Positions 1-12,689 of a stretch of DNA of 64,000 bases are shown in pieces. The DNA is taken from positions 8,667,420-8,731,419 of the forward strand of contig NW_020948739.1 in the NCBI RefSeq assembly GCF_900497805.2, in the 5' to 3' direction. Position 1 is the first letter of the stretch, and each line of letters opens with the position of its first letter. Made by a program: the position numbers and the translations under genes. The notes beneath the pieces were generated by a model that was not told the DNA's origin, made no database searches, and was given only the letters and a program-made list of their open reading frames with translations. This DNA is from Vombatus ursinus. Taxonomy: Eukaryota > Chordata > Mammalia > Diprotodontia > Vombatidae.

Positions 1-190
1 AGATTTTGCAAATCTTATATCATTTGGTCCTCACAACAATCCTGAGATAGGTGCTATTATTATCCCCATTTTACAGTTGAGGAAACTGAGGCAAACAGGG
101 ATTAAGTGACTTGCCCAGGGTCACACAGTAAGCATCAGAGGACAAATTTGAATTCAGATCCATTGCTCTATCCCCTGTGCTACCTAACTG
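1..190 (+). repeat. MIR/CORE-SINE fragment
   Basis: Contains the MIR hallmarks in order: cctcacaacaa, attttacagttgaggaaact, gaggcaaacag, gtgacttgcccagggtcaca, ending in a decayed tail. The left part lies outside the window. Confidence 0.8.
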
Positions 191-754
191 CTTTAATTGG
201 TATCATTTTAATTCTATTAAGCAGCATCTCTTTGTCTGTGAGAGATTTGATCATCAGATTTCAATCTCCTTCTGAAATACCTCTCTTAAAGGAAATTTTG
301 GAAGGGTCTACATCCTCAGGTAATTTTCAGCAAATGGAAAGTCGTTTTTTTTTTCAGTCCTTCAGCAACATAGAAACAACAGAGCTTAGCTCCTGGATTC
401 CAAGGATATACAGGTGAGCTCTTTCTCTCCTCTCCCTGTCTTCCATACATAGTAGCCTCTCCAGCAGAAACCTCATGCTGATGGTCCAAGGGTCTCTGTT
501 TCCCCAACACAGGTTAGCATCTTGCTACCTTTCCTCCCTCTTCCTACGCCCCTCCACATCAGCCTCAGAGAGCTCTTTGAGCCATTTGTCTTGGGCATAG
601 TTTATGGTACTTGGCCTGGACACAAAATCTCCTAGTTACTGCTATGATGAAATTAGTCCAATCAAGAGCTAATGAAGAGCTGACTCACATGGCAGCCATG
701 TGATTAGAAAGGAAGGGTATAACATGAAAGATGCTGTGAAGGTTGAATCTAGGT
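190..754. other. Intergenic, nothing recognised
   Basis: Mixed-composition DNA between a MIR and an L2. No gene, RNA or clear repeat seen on either strand. Confidence 0.5.
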
Positions 755-960
755 TTTCGTGATACTGTTCTCTTCTGGGTTTCCTGCTTCTCTGGCCTCT
801 CCTCAGTCTTCTTCACTGGAGTTCCCTCCAGTAACTGTGGGGGTCCCCCATGGCTCTAGTCTTGACCTTTTTCACTCTATACCATTTCACTTGGTTATCT
901 CATCAGCTCCCACAGCTCCAGTTATCATCTCTATACAAATGATTTTCAGGTCTATTTACT

Positions 961-1100
961 TTTTTTTTTCTTTTTTGGTGAGGCAATGAGGGTGAAGTGA
1001 CTTGCTCAGGGTCACAGAGCTAGTAAGTGTCAAGTGTCTGAGGCCAGATTTGAACTCAAGTCCTTCTGATTCCAAAACCAGACGCCACCTAGCTGCCCCC
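961..1100 (-). repeat. Marsupial tRNA-derived SINE with perfect 13-bp target duplication
   Basis: The reverse complement begins gggggcagctaggtggcgtc and carries the tRNA-like box pair and the gacttgagttcaaatc segment; its poly-A tail appears here as poly-T. The 13-bp duplication aggtctatttact flanks it at 948-960 and 1101-1113. It is inserted into an L2. Confidence 0.9.
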
Positions 1101-1503
1101 AGGTCTATTTACTCTAACCTCTTTCTTTATTCTAGTCTCACATCATTAACTACATATTGAACACTTTGAACTCAATTCCCCTTTGGCATCTGAAACTAAA
1201 CATATCAAAAACAGAACTCATCTTTCTCCCCCCTCTATTTGACTTCTAAAGCCCTTTACAACCGACCCCTTCCTACCTTTCTAGTCTTCTAATACTTTAC
1301 TCCTTCTCCATACTCTAGGATCCACTGACTTCCTTGTCATCTGTGTCTTTACACTGGTTGTCTTCTGTGCCTGGCATGCCCTCTCCCTATTCATCCCTGC
1401 CTCCCAGCTTCCACAGATTCCTTCAAGACAGTTCAAATCTCACCTTCTTTGCAAGACGACTTAGTCAATCTCTCCCTCCTGCAACTCCCATTACCTCTGT
1501 CTC

Positions 1504-1559
1504 TCAATATGTATGTGTATATACATATATATGTGTATATATGCCTGTGTCTGTATACA

Positions 1560-1599
<40 letters not shown>
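1504..1599 (+). repeat. TA/TG-rich stretch and (CA)n microsatellite
   Basis: An impure atgtgtatatac-type stretch followed by an uninterrupted run of about 19-20 CA units (1560-1599). Likely length-polymorphic. Confidence 0.95.
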
Positions 1600-1600
<1 letters not shown>

Positions 1601-1644
1601 ATTTCTATACAGTTGCTTATATGTTGCCTTCCCCTTGTTATATA

Positions 1645-1883
1645 GGGACAGCTGGGTGGCACAGTGGATACAGTGCCTGGCCTGGAGTCAGAAAGATTCC
1701 TCTTCCTGAGTTCAAACCTGGACTCAAATACTTATTAACTGTGTGACCCTGGGAAAGTCACTTTACCCTGTTTGCCTCAGTTTTCTCATCTGTAAAATGA
1801 GCTGGAGAAGGAAACGGCAAACTACTCCAGTATCTTTGCCAAGAGAACCCCAAATGAGGTCAGACACAACTGAACAAACCAAA
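1645..1883 (+). repeat. Marsupial tRNA-derived SINE, long form
   Basis: Starts gggacagctgggtggcacag, has the gagttcaaacctggactcaa core and gtgaccctgggaaagtcact, then a long 3' part (aaatgagctggagaaggaaa) absent from the short form elsewhere in the window. Related to the copy at 47505-47720. Confidence 0.85.
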
Positions 1884-2099
1884 CTTCCATCGAGAAGGGG
1901 AACTCCTTGAGGAAAAGGAATATATTTTTGCCTTTTTTTGTATCCCCAGTGCTTAGCATAATGAAGGCACAAGGTGAGTGTTTAATAAATGCTCATTGGC
2001 TTACTAATGAAGTGTATCCCCAGGGCCAAGCAGGGAGTCTTAAACACTTTGGATATGGGAAGGTAGAAAAGAGAAAAGGATATAATTCCAGACCTATAA

Positions 2100-2330
2100 T
2101 TTCATTGGTGTGGAGAACTTCCGGTAAGGAAATTCTCTCTAACAAAGCAGATTAGCACTTTTCTGCCTGCAATTTAGAGGCTTAGAGAGTTTCCTGATGG
2201 CACTGAAAGGTTAAATGATTTGTGCATAGTCAAACAGTCAGCATGATTCAGGGGTGAGACTTGAACCCAGGTTTTCCTGCTTCTCACCTTGCACACAATA
2301 GATGCTTAATAAATACATGTTGATTGTTAA
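2100..2330 (+). repeat. CORE-SINE (MAR1/THER-like)
   Basis: Contains cttagagagtttcctgatgg, a decayed gaggttaaatgattt segment, cagtcagcatg and acttgaacccaggttttcct, followed by an LINE-type gcttaataaata end. Confidence 0.65.
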
Positions 2331-2339
2331 ATTAAATTG

Positions 2340-4250
2340 AATTATGTAATATGTATTTCTCCTTGTTTTTGTGATCTCCCTGTCACATTTATCTTCGTAT
2401 TCCAAGAACCCAGCTCAACACCTAGCACAAACTATAGCAGATGTTTAGTGAATGTTTACCAAATGATTACTGAGGAATAATTAGACTCTCTATATAATGA
2501 ATGCTCAGCAAATACTAAACAATGACAATGAAAAACTAGCCATGCATATGGCAAATCACTTAAGACCTCCCTGAGCCTTAGTTTCATCATCACCAAATTG
2601 GGATAAAAATGCTTATACTACTTATTTCACAGGCTTATTGTATGAACCAGATAACATATATGAAGTGCTTTTAAAATTTCTGAAGCCTTATATAAATATA
2701 TATGTAGTTCCACCACCCACCACCCCCTCTAGTAGCTACCCTCTCCACTTGCACTTGAATTCAGACATTAGTTGGTTGGGTTCCCAGGGCAGTGACCACT
2801 ACCCAGGGCTCAAATGATCTGTACTCCAAAAACTATGCCTGCTGAGACCCTTCTAATCAGATTGCTTTTAATATTGAGTTAATATTAATATCAACTTAAA
2901 GCAAAGGAAAAGCAAAGGTAAGAACAGTAGTTGTAAAACATTTCCCTCCATAAAGTTGGGGACAGTCTCCCACAAATACACACATGGCTACAGGAATAAT
3001 GGGCACTGGTACATTGGTAATGAGACACACACGTAAGGAGAACATGACCAATACCACTGATGTCTTTGGTATTACAAGGCTCTGCTATCCTTTCTCCACA
3101 AACTGGTGAAGGAATAAATAGGGAGTACTCATGTCTTTGTACTCTATTAGCAATATTGATACCTCATTTCTTTTGTTATCTGCTCCTCACTTTCTGTAAT
3201 TGTATCAGGTATCTTGGGGGGGAGGGGAGAGAAGGAACCAGTGTGCCGTACTGCTGTCAGTTGCACTACAGATTACCCTGAAGCATAGTCTGACTCCCGT
3301 TCTCAGGGACAGAGCAGCCAGGACACAGGACAAAAGACCATTTCACAAATTCCTGCACTCTCACACAATCAGCATCATTAGTGGTTTAACTATTCCATCA
3401 CTTACAGCAATGTACTTTCTAGGCCATGCTCTTATGCTGTTTTGAGAGCAAATTTCCAGGTGTGTTTAAAGGTATCAGCTAAAGCAATCAATTACCTCAA
3501 TCCTACCTAAAACAGCTGCAGTCTGACTACAATCACCACCAAGCTCTGCACTCCCTTTATTCAATTCTGGGAAGATTTCAAAGTTCTACAAGAACAGTAA
3601 ACCTTCCTATAGCTTACTAGCTAAGAAATGCCATCTTGTTGGCTCAAGTGTGCCACCAAGAGGAGAAAGGTAGGAAAACCATCAAGCTATAAATAACGCT
3701 ACCCGTTGTGAACACTTACCACCTTCTAGTTGATGGAAACAGGAGGGAGATAGGAGATTGGGAGTGGTGAACAAAAAGAAGGCCTGTTAGCTCTGCAAGG
3801 TGAAGAAATAATGTTGTATTTATCTGTCTCTCTGGAGGAAACCTAGTGAACTGCAAAATATTGAGAGATTATCCAATAGAGTAGCACTTTGCCCAAAGCC
3901 TCTACAGAAGATGAAATTACCCCTGTATGGGGCAAGAACTCCATTATCTAATGAAGTTATAAAAATAATTAAGAGCCTGCTTGAGATCACCACATCTGGA
4001 CACGTATAGGGCTGCTGTCTTTGAGTCATAAATCAGTAAATCCAGAAAATTAACTGAAATTAGCTCTGCTATGGAGTAAAATTCTGCCCTCAGCCCTTTC
4101 CATCTAATCTCTATTAATCTGAAGAGAGGCTGCCAGTTGCCGGCAGGATCCAGTCTTTGGTCCCTCCATTTGCATCATTTCCTTCTTTCTACATTACTCG
4201 GAGAAGCTGCTGACCCCACAGCCATTTTTTCAGATGTTTGTTTTCCTGCC
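2340..4250. other. Intergenic flank with small old repeat pieces
   Basis: An L2 tail lies at about 2380-2470 and a MIR-like piece at about 2525-2700. From 2700 to 4250 nothing convincing was recognised. Short open frames here lack any family resemblance. Confidence 0.5.
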
Positions 4251-4289
4251 TCTTCAACCATCATCATCATCATCTTTAAGGTTTACAAA

Positions 4290-4770
4290 GCACTTTTAAA
4301 ATTTTAATTTTATCATTTTTCCCAATTAACAAGTTCCCCCCCCAACAATGAACAAAAAAAAAAAGAGAAAATCTTCATAACAAATATGAATAGTCAAGGA
4401 AAAAAAATTTCCTCATGGTCATGTTTCAAAAAAATGTATGTCTCATTCTGCATTTTGAATCCATCACTTCTCTGCCAAGATGTGGGTAGCATGCTTCATC
4501 ACCAGTCCTCTGGAATCATGGCTTGTCATTGCATTGACCAGAGTTTTAAAGTCTTTCAAAGTTGTGTGTATGTGTTTTTTAAATAATCTTATAGTATAAA
4601 TTGTTATCCTGGTTCTACTTACTTCATTCTGAATTAGTTCATACAAGTCTTCCCAGGTTTCTCTGAACCCATAATTTGTTTAGCCATTTCCCAATAGGTG
4701 AGTACCTCCAGTTTTCTTCTACTGTAAAATAAGCTGCTATAAACATTTTTATAGTTATGGGTCCTTTTCC
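4290..4770 (-). repeat. L1 3' region, antisense fragment
   Basis: Shows the antisense marsupial L1 segments seen again at 7930-8190 and 23.2-23.7 kb: ttgaatccatcacttctctg, gtagcatgcttcatca, ttaaagtctttcaaagttg, then ggttctacttacttcattct and aagctgctataaacattttt. Confidence 0.7.
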
Positions 4771-4799
4771 TCTTTACAAAGCAGTTTTCATATGTTATT

Positions 4800-5090
4800 T
4801 GATTCTCAACAACTGACTTAAGTATAAAAATACCTGTCATTTTATAGTGTATTTTACAGATAAGGAGAATGGGGGTGGGACAGGTTGATTGGCTTGTCTA
4901 ATAGCAAATGAATTACTAAAGTCACAGGCAGGCTCTGAATAAAGATCTCTCTTTATTCCAGTTAACCAATCAACAAATATTTATTTAAGCACCTATTATG
5001 TGCCAGGCATTATAATAGGTGCTAGGGATACCAAAATAAACAACACCCTCCACACCACCCTCCCCAGTGGCTAGAGAGACAGCATAAAAG
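4800..5090 (+). repeat. MIR-like and L2-tail fragments
   Basis: Contains ttttacagataaggagaa and a later segment, aagcacctattatgtgccag, of the type that starts many mammalian dispersed repeats. Heavily decayed. Confidence 0.45.
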
Positions 5091-5094
5091 TGTG

Positions 5095-5965
5095 CCAACT
5101 TGCAAAGAATACAAACAAATAGTTCTCAAAAGAATGGCAAACTATTAACAACCACATGCAATAAAGAGAAATGCAAATTAAAATAATTCTAGAGTTTTAC
5201 CTCATACCCACCAAACTGACAAAGATGACAAAAGATGGGAATAATCAATGTTAGAGGGGCTGTGGAAAGACAGGCCCATTAATACATTGTTGTGGAGCTG
5301 GAAATTAATACAACCACTGTGGAAAGCAATTTGGAATTACGCATATGCAGTCGACTAACATGTCTAACCCTTTGACCCAGAGATTCAACTACTAGGTATA
5401 CAAAAAGTGAGGTACATATACACCAAAATATTTATAGAAGCACTTTTCGTGGTAGCAGAGAACTGAAAACAAAGTACATGCCCTTCGATTTTGGAATTGC
5501 TAAACAAATTGTGATAAGTGAATGTAATTGAATATTACTGGGCTGTTAGAAATGATGACTATGATGACTACAAAGAATAATAGAAAGACATGAACTGATA
5601 CAAAATTAATGAAACAGTCAAGGAAACTACATATACAATTACTACAGTCATGCAAATGGAAAGAACCACCACTAAAAATCAGTAAGAAATGTTGCAAAAT
5701 TGCAAAGACCTTGCACGGGCCCAAAGAAAAGATATGAGAAGATACCTCCCCTTTCTCCTTTGCAGAGGCAAGAAGTCCAAGATGTGGAACACCACATATA
5801 TTTTCAGATGTTTTCAATGTATTGATCAGTTTCAATTTTTCCCCTTCTCTCTTTTCTTTTTTTTTTTCCTTTAAAAAAAACCTGTTATATGGGATGATTC
5901 TCTGGGAGGAAGAAGTATACAAGAAGATGTCTAGGCAATGTAAAAACAAAATATACCAATGCAAT
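5095..5965 (+). repeat. L1 3' fragment (ORF2 end and 3' UTR)
   Basis: Sense-orientation L1 segments: gccaaactattaacaacca-like start, agagaaatgcaaattaaaa, acaaccactgtggaaagcaa, ctttgacccagagattcaac, then the 3' UTR stretch gcaaatggaaagaaccacca. It ends in T- and A-rich sequence near 5965. Confidence 0.75.
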
Positions 5966-6490
5966 TTTGTTTTTTAAAAGTGTGTAATATGATTCTTAGC
6001 TCTAGAAATAGGTTTTCCAAGGAAACTCAGACCATTCTTCTCACCTCTGAGGTACTGGGAAAAGTTAGCAAAGGGGCTAAAGTGAGCATCCTATTTGGGT
6101 GCTTATACTTGTTTTACCTAAAGATCTCTGGGTATCCTCCAGGGGTGAATTGAGTATCACTTGTTTATTTCAGTGGTCAAAGAAACCAAAGCCTCACTAA
6201 GGTCTTCTGATGCCTCATAATAGTGTGGCTCTGATTTTGGGTTTTCAAAAATTATACTAGCAGAACTCAAGTTCTAGCAGGTCCTACCATGGAGAAGTAT
6301 GGGAAATGAGCATGTATCTATTGTCGAAAGCCCAACCCAGCTAAATCTAGTGATATTAATCACTAAAGTTGGTCATCAGGTAATGAATATTTGGATCCAC
6401 AATGACTCACAAAAACCATCTAAGGAGTCATTAGGAGATTGTGATCTGAACCAATAGGAGTGTCCATACCAGTTAGGGAGAGGGGAGAGA
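5966..6490. other. Intergenic, nothing recognised
   Basis: No repeat family or gene signal was recognised. Confidence 0.45.
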
Positions 6491-6494
6491 TAGG

Positions 6495-6740
6495 AACAAA
6501 AATTTATTAAATGCCTATTATATGTCAGGCACTATGCAGTCTACAGTCACTTTGCAAATATTACCTCATTGAATTCTCATAAGAACCCTATGAAATAGGT
6601 ATTATTATTACATTTTATCCCTACTTTATCCCTAATTATACATTGTCCCTATTTTACAGTTGAGAAAACTAAGGTATACAGAGGTTGTGATTCACCTGGG
6701 CTCACACAGCTATTAAGTGAAATCCTGACTCCTGCAAATT
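6495..6740 (+). repeat. MIR with preceding tail motif
   Basis: tattatatgtcaggcactat, tacctcattgaattctcat, then the MIR core ttttacagttgagaaaacta and cacctgggctcacacagcta. A short local duplication (ttacattttatccctacttt region) interrupts it. Confidence 0.7.
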
Positions 6741-7062
6741 TTGAAGTAAAAGTAAAAGCTCACCTCTTTGCCAGCATGGTGCATTTTTTTTCATCCCTGC
6801 ATTTGTTAGCACCACTAGAGTGCCACACACCAAGAGCGGGAGACAGGTTTCATGGTTATCTCTGGGTTATGTCAGGGCATCCCCTGAAGCTCAGGGTAAA
6901 GCGTATGCATGAAAAGATGCGTGCCATGAACTTGTATGTTTTCTGTGCTGGCCTTACATTTAACTTGTCATGGGTATTTATTGTGTCATAGAAAGGGCAC
7001 TGGAGAAGCACCTGTTGGACGTTGGCAAGCTTAAACATAAAAATAACAAAGAACTTGGAAGA

Positions 7063-7282
7063 ACTGGAGTCAGTTCAGAACAACATGATACGCCCACTCC
7101 AACTAGTGATTGACATAGGAGCTCCAGCTTATTCCAACCTGGGCTGGTTTTCCCCTCTTTAGGGAACTACCCCCAATGCCAGGTGGCTCACCATATTGAG
7201 GCCAGACGGTGGAGAAATTCAATCAACTTAGCCCGCCTCAGTTCAGAACTCCCAAGGATTACAGGGGTATGACTATGCCCAG
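7063..7282 (-). pseudogene. 7SL RNA (SRP RNA) retropseudogene
   Basis: The plus strand follows the reverse complement of 7SL along nearly its whole length: ctggagt near the 3' end, an S-domain stretch reading acctgggctggttttcccct, ggtggctcaccatattgagg (compare ggaggtcaccatattgatgc in 7SL), then cagaactccc and ggattacagg near the Alu-domain 5' end. Many substitutions and small gaps make it an old inactive copy. It is not a primate-style Alu, because the central S domain is present. Confidence 0.75.
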
Positions 7283-7289
7283 TGAAAGC

Positions 7290-7790
7290 ATGGATATGAA
7301 AATTTTAATTGTTGGGAACTTGGGGTGCATTTTAGATCTAAGAAAATGGAAACATGGAAACCAGGCACAAAGAATAATAAAATTCCTCTTCTACAACAGA
7401 GCTGACAAATATCTAGCCTTTAAGGCTAGTCATCATGACCTATCATGATGAAGCTTTGCAAACTCTTTAATAACCATTATTTCCTTTTCACTAATTTTCA
7501 CTAATCAACCCTTTCTTTCTAAAACTTTGCCAAAAATAAAAATCAAGTTCATCAATCTATTTGCAGACTTCATTTCCTTTTCCCTTTTTGGAAAATCAAA
7601 ATAAAATTTGCCTTTTTCTAGTCCCACAACACTTCTCTTATTCTCCATGATCTTTCAAAGATGGGACTGCCTCTGGGTCAACAGTGACATGCCAGATTTT
7701 TCAAGGATGTTACTCAAGTCAGGTTACCCATGGATGTAAGTCATCTGGTCGTACTGACTCAAACTTAGAAAGGTTGGTGAGGTGCTCTTT
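7290..7790. other. Intergenic, nothing recognised
   Basis: AT-rich sequence with no supported feature. Confidence 0.45.
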
Positions 7791-7799
7791 TTAAATGAA

Positions 7800-8190
7800 T
7801 TTAATAGACAGCAACAGACATGAACATTTTAAATATATAATAGAAAATAAGTATGCATATGAAACAGTAAACATGTTATGTGTGACTTGATTTTTTAAAA
7901 TGAATTTAACATAGTAACAGAACTGCCATTTGTATCCCCTTTTAAATTCCCTTCTCTCTTCTGTATATTTTACCTTAAAGAGCATTAATGATTTCTTCTT
8001 TCTTTTTTCTCATTACACACCAAACACACCTCTCTCCAAAATGGTGGGAAGCATGCAGTATCATCATTTTTCTGAAGTCATTGCATTGAGTACAGCTTTA
8101 ATCTTTCAAAGCTGTTTTCTTTTAATTATTGTGGTCATGGTATAAATGGTTCTCCTAGTTCTGCATGCTTCATAGCAAAGCCCTCTTATT
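7800..8190 (-). repeat. L1 3' region, antisense fragment
   Basis: Same segments as at 4290-4770: gtgggaagcatgcagtatca, aagtcattgcattgagtac, ctttaatctttcaaagctg, tggttctcctagttctgcat. More diverged than that copy. Confidence 0.6.
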
Positions 8191-8740
8191 ATCTTCTTAC
8201 TTTTCATGGTCTTGAATTCTTTGATATTTTTGTTCTATTCTTCCCGAGCTATTGACAGAAAAAAACAACAGCAAGAGGAGCAATTCTGTGTTCTTCCATT
8301 TCTCCATTTTCATCATACCATTCTCTCTTCTAGGATCCTCTTCTATTCTCTGATATGGCTAAACCTTTTGATGTGAGGCAAGTTAGGTAATGTGACAACC
8401 AAAAACAAATGAATCCTATTGCATTATTAATATTTCATTTATAAAAATATAATTTCCAAAAAAAGGGAGGTGGTAGTCTCTCTTTACTTGGCCCTCGTCC
8501 CCACATTAGAGCATTAGAGTACTGTATCTAAATGGAGCCATTGTATTTTAGGAAGAAGTTAAGATGATGGAGCATATTCAGCATAGTGACATAAAAATCC
8601 TTCATTCGGCTTTAAAAGCCCTTTATAACCTGGCTCTTTCCTTCCTTGGCAGTCTTCTTATGCCTTACTTATGACAGTCATCAAGACCCCATGGCATACC
8701 ATTAAAATTTGAAGAGCTGAATCCCTGAAAGGGACCTTAG
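8190..8740. other. Intergenic, nothing firmly recognised
   Basis: A weak L2-like segment around 8600-8700 (aaaagccctttataacctgg). Otherwise no signal. Confidence 0.4.
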
Positions 8741-8744
8741 AAGT

Positions 8745-8900
8745 CACCAAGTCCACCCTTGCTCATTTTGCCAACGAGGAAACGGAAGCAGAGAGAAGTG
8801 ACTTGTCCAGGATCACACAGCTAGCGGGTACATAATGCAGAATTCAGAATCATGTCTGAGTCCGATGCCCTCTTTGCTAGACCAAGGGTTAAGGATTGTC
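8745..8900 (+). repeat. MIR/CORE-SINE
   Basis: gggaccttagaagtcaccaa, gaggaaacggaagcagag, gtgacttgtccaggatcaca, cagctagcgggt; a typical but diverged copy. Confidence 0.75.
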
Positions 8901-8904
8901 CCAA

Positions 8905-10141
8905 TCCAAGCTCCTCAAAACTGACATACCCTCACAAGACTGTTACCAAATAATATATAGAACAGGAGCTTTTGACCAGCAGGCTACCAACAAGAACTCT
9001 ATTCTATGGCACAGATATACACAGAATACCAGGTTTTATATCAACATAAATAACTCATTAGAACTGTGATTGTCATCTCATAACTGAAGAAACGAGTGTT
9101 GTATTTGCTTAACAACAGATCAACAGTAGACTCATATATGCAGTGCATGATGGTTCATAGGAAATTCCTGTAATTTAACAAGGGATTACATGACATCTGA
9201 TTGCATCTTGTTGAAGTCTGCTGGAACGGAATAGAAGAAGCTTTTTCATGAGAAAAAAAAATCAACAAAAGAGAAATTAGGAGAGAAGGGTTGAGAAAAA
9301 AAAATTGCATCAAATATCATTGATAAAAGTCTAGATATCCAAAATATATAGGAAACTCAGAAAAATTTATAACATCAAAAGTACAACATATAACACCTAA
9401 TAAATGAGTGATTAAAGGATAGAAAAGGCTTCTCTTCATTTTCTCCTAGATACTCTTGCAGTTCTTGTGGTTAAGACATTCTTTTCTGTGAGACTCAACT
9501 TGGACTTATTTTGAACATAACTTTCTTCTGGGTTTACCTATTGGGCTTCTCTCAGTGCCCGGCATTTCATTCTTGTGTTTGGCTGTACTCTTTCCTTTAC
9601 TCACATCTCCAATTTCAGTTTCTAGACTGCAACTTTGGGGGTCGGACTCCTTCTTGGATTCTGAGGTGTTTCTGATTCTAAGTTTCTATGTTCCTGACTA
9701 CCCAAATAGCTAGTGAATGTACCTTTGATGAGGAACTATTAAAAAAAAACCTTGCATTTGAAAAAGAGGTCTTGACCTAAGGAAGATTCTTTCTTAAAAA
9801 CACATGAACTGAGGTTGCTATGATGCATTTTACTTCAATCATGATAAACTAGAAAATAATCAGACCAAAAAGTATAACATGTTCTTTGGAAAACTTTAAT
9901 TATGGACATAAATAGTAGACTGATTGAGTACAAAATACTTCATATAAAGACAAAATAAAACAAGGGATTTAGGTACACAATGCCTAATAGCATATTCTCT
10001 GTACACAGGGAGTACCCTCTAAATACTGTGAAATGCTGGACAACTCAGATATTATTAAAACAGAGCTTTATATGAAACAGTAAAGTCAGAAGCATAAATT
10101 AGCATCATTAACTTAAATAAAAGTTCTAGGATTGCTATAGT
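8905..10141. other. Intergenic region downstream of RRM2B, nothing recognised
   Basis: AT-rich and low in recognisable repeats. No exon-like segment was found. It may include alternative 3' ends of RRM2B. Confidence 0.4.
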
Positions 10142-12359
10142 TTTATTTAAGAAAACCTATCAATATTTCACAGCATTTGAATCTATATTCTTCTTTGAAA
10201 AGGATTAAACCAATAGGATTAAAGTTGAAACCCTCTTTTCTTAGAGCAAGTACAATAAGAATTTCAATAATCCTACCCCTTCTTCCTTCAAATCTATAGG
10301 CAATCTACATAGCCCTCATTGGGAGATAATCATTTAAAAGGGTTACAAGAACAAGACATACATGTTCCTGTTTGGGAGCCACTCATCAGTTGGCCCTGGA
10401 TGACCCTATAAGAAAGGCAGACAGTTTTGGTGTGAGTTCCTGAGTCAGGCACCAATTTATTCTCCTTAGTTAAAACACCTATGGCATAGCAGCTGTACTT
10501 ATATTTTGGCTTGCATGAAAACTGATGACCATGTGGTAGCACGCTGTATATCCCATTAACAGTTTTCTGAGTCATCAGCATTTAAAAAAAATTAGTGACT
10601 GACATTTGGCCTTAAACTATACAACTGAAATTTCAAAATGCCATGACAGTAATGTTATCATACTACAAAACACTAAATTCTGATTAACTAATTTTTTTCA
10701 GTGTGCAAACTGCTGTTTTCTTAGCAATCATTTTTCTCCTAATAAAGGTGGATGGGGTGGCAAAACAATCAAGAATTAGACATTATTAAATGAGAATAGC
10801 AAAAACCTCATAACATTAGGTCATGACTGGATTGGTTCCTACATTGTAGGAATAGTTATTTTCAATTCTTTATATCTTATAAACATAACAAAATCCTACT
10901 TTCCTGGAAGCAGAACTCCCAGTCCCATAATTCTAGATTTTATAGGACCAAATGATAAAATGTGTTTTAATCATAACCATAATTTAAATACTTAGGCTAT
11001 AATAAAGTTGTAAATTACAAATAAACTGTTGTTTATTTGTAGAAAGTTGTAGAACTTAAGTTCCTTAAGAACTGAGAATAAAATGTCATGATAATAAAAT
11101 ATACATGCAAAGTGAAGTACTGAAGAGGGAGTGTAGAATGCTTTTTATTGTAAGCCAATATATTAAAAATCAGTATGAAATTTCTCTGCCCTCTTACTGA
11201 TAGTTTATTGCTGCTATAAATAAATATGGTTGACATTAAGGCATTTACCAATATAACAGAAGGATCTGAATTCAATACAAAGGACTGAGAACTTTTCCTT
11301 CCTTCATTTTGAAATCATGCAAGCCATTTCTGGTTAAAACTAAATCTCATTCTACAGACATACGCCCTTGAAATTTTGCGCAGGAAGTACAGATATTATT
11401 CTAAAAGTCTATGTTGCCTAAGTTTAGTGATGGAACAAGACAAAACAAAGTCAGATCTCAACAGACTTGATATAAAATGATACAACTGTCCCATAAATAC
11501 ACAGAACAACCTCTACAAATTGAACAAGGGAAAAAAACATATCTGATGTAGAAAGTTTTTCATTTGATAAAATTACTGTTTTCAACATTTCAATATAGCT
11601 ATGAAAGAACTCTACCTTCAATAATAGCTAAATACTTTCCCCAATCTAGTACAAATAAGCTTTACACACAACCATCAAGAAACCAAATGATCAAGAATTT
11701 GTTTGAAAACAAATTCTGAAGGTTGTAAACTAGGAAACTGACAAAATGCAACTGGTCTTTCCAGCCACTTTTAAAAAGTACTCATGAGAAGAAACAAAAG
11801 ATGATACATCCTCTGTCCCGTTGCTTGCTGGATCTCTGCTCCCTTTGCTTTGCTGCTACCACTTGAAGGTAAGAGAAGGGAGAGGAAAGATTATCTGTCA
11901 TAGGTCTGCTCAGAGGCACTGGCCCTCCTCCACCTCGGCCATCATGGTATTCTTTCTCCCTCAGCAGTTTAACATAGTTTCAAGTGCACTAAGAACACTT
12001 ACTATAGTATGGTTATACAAATGACATACAATTGAGGTATATACATCTAGACACCTGGCCCACATTACTCTGTTAACCTGGAACACTTCTAAAAGCATTA
12101 AATATTTCTTTTCAGGTGCTTCCAGTCATTAATCCAAGTTTAGGCTGAAGAATCTTATTTAAGTACCCGAGCTTTTCCTCTATTTAATACATGCAAGTCC
12201 TAAGCCAAGATGCTGTCGTCAGACATCCTTTTGGTTTCTGAAGGAACAAGGCCCTTTTCTGTGTGGGTAGCAGATAACATTTCTTTTTGGCTTCTTGTTG
12301 AACCTGCTTCTTACAGGGTCAATTATCTCACCACCTTACCTGGTATCTTAGTAGCAATA

Positions 12360-12580
12360 ACTCATTTAACATTAGGAAAGATTTATCAAGAACACTTATC
12401 ATATGTAAGACATCGTGTTAGGTTCTGGGGAAAACACAAAGATAAATAAGTCAAAGCCTCTACCCCCAAACAGCTTATAATCTAGGAAAAGATTTAAGCC
12501 ATGCTTCTAGTTACAGTGTGGAGGAAGACATGAGGGAAGTTTCATGCAGGAAGTAGCATTTGGCCTGCATCTTGAATGTT
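12360..12580 (+). repeat. GA-rich dispersed repeat fragment (same family as 20.64-21.74 kb)
   Basis: Runs through the start of that family: taagacatcgtgttaggttc, aagcctctacccccaaacag, cttataatctagg, then gcatttggcctgcatcttga. It lies inside the predicted RRM2B 3' UTR on the opposite strand. Confidence 0.55.
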
Positions 12581-12689
12581 CTCTAATACTACCTACTAAG
12601 AATCCCATTTTCTCCCTATTTCTGTCCTACAACTCTATTCTTACTTAGCATATTACAGATTTCCTGGATCTGCATCCGTATCTTTTCTC

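Larger units (their letters stand above)
755..2000 (+). repeat. L2 LINE 3' portion, interrupted by two SINEs and a microsatellite
   Basis: Pieces at 755-947, 1101-1500, 1600-1644 and 1884-2000 follow the L2 3' ORF and tail order: the acatgtccaaaac-like stretch, the segment reading agcccttta, the c(a)gtgcttagca tail and the aataaatgct end. Between them sit a SINE (961-1100, minus), a CA repeat and a SINE (1645-1883, plus). Confidence 0.75.

Noticed and set aside
1561-1599. CRISPR-like or structured repeat array
   Set aside because: It is a plain CA microsatellite; no CRISPR arrays exist in this vertebrate DNA.
5500-5964. 154-codon minus-strand open frame
   Set aside because: It is the antisense of an L1 3' end, low-complexity, with no family resemblance.
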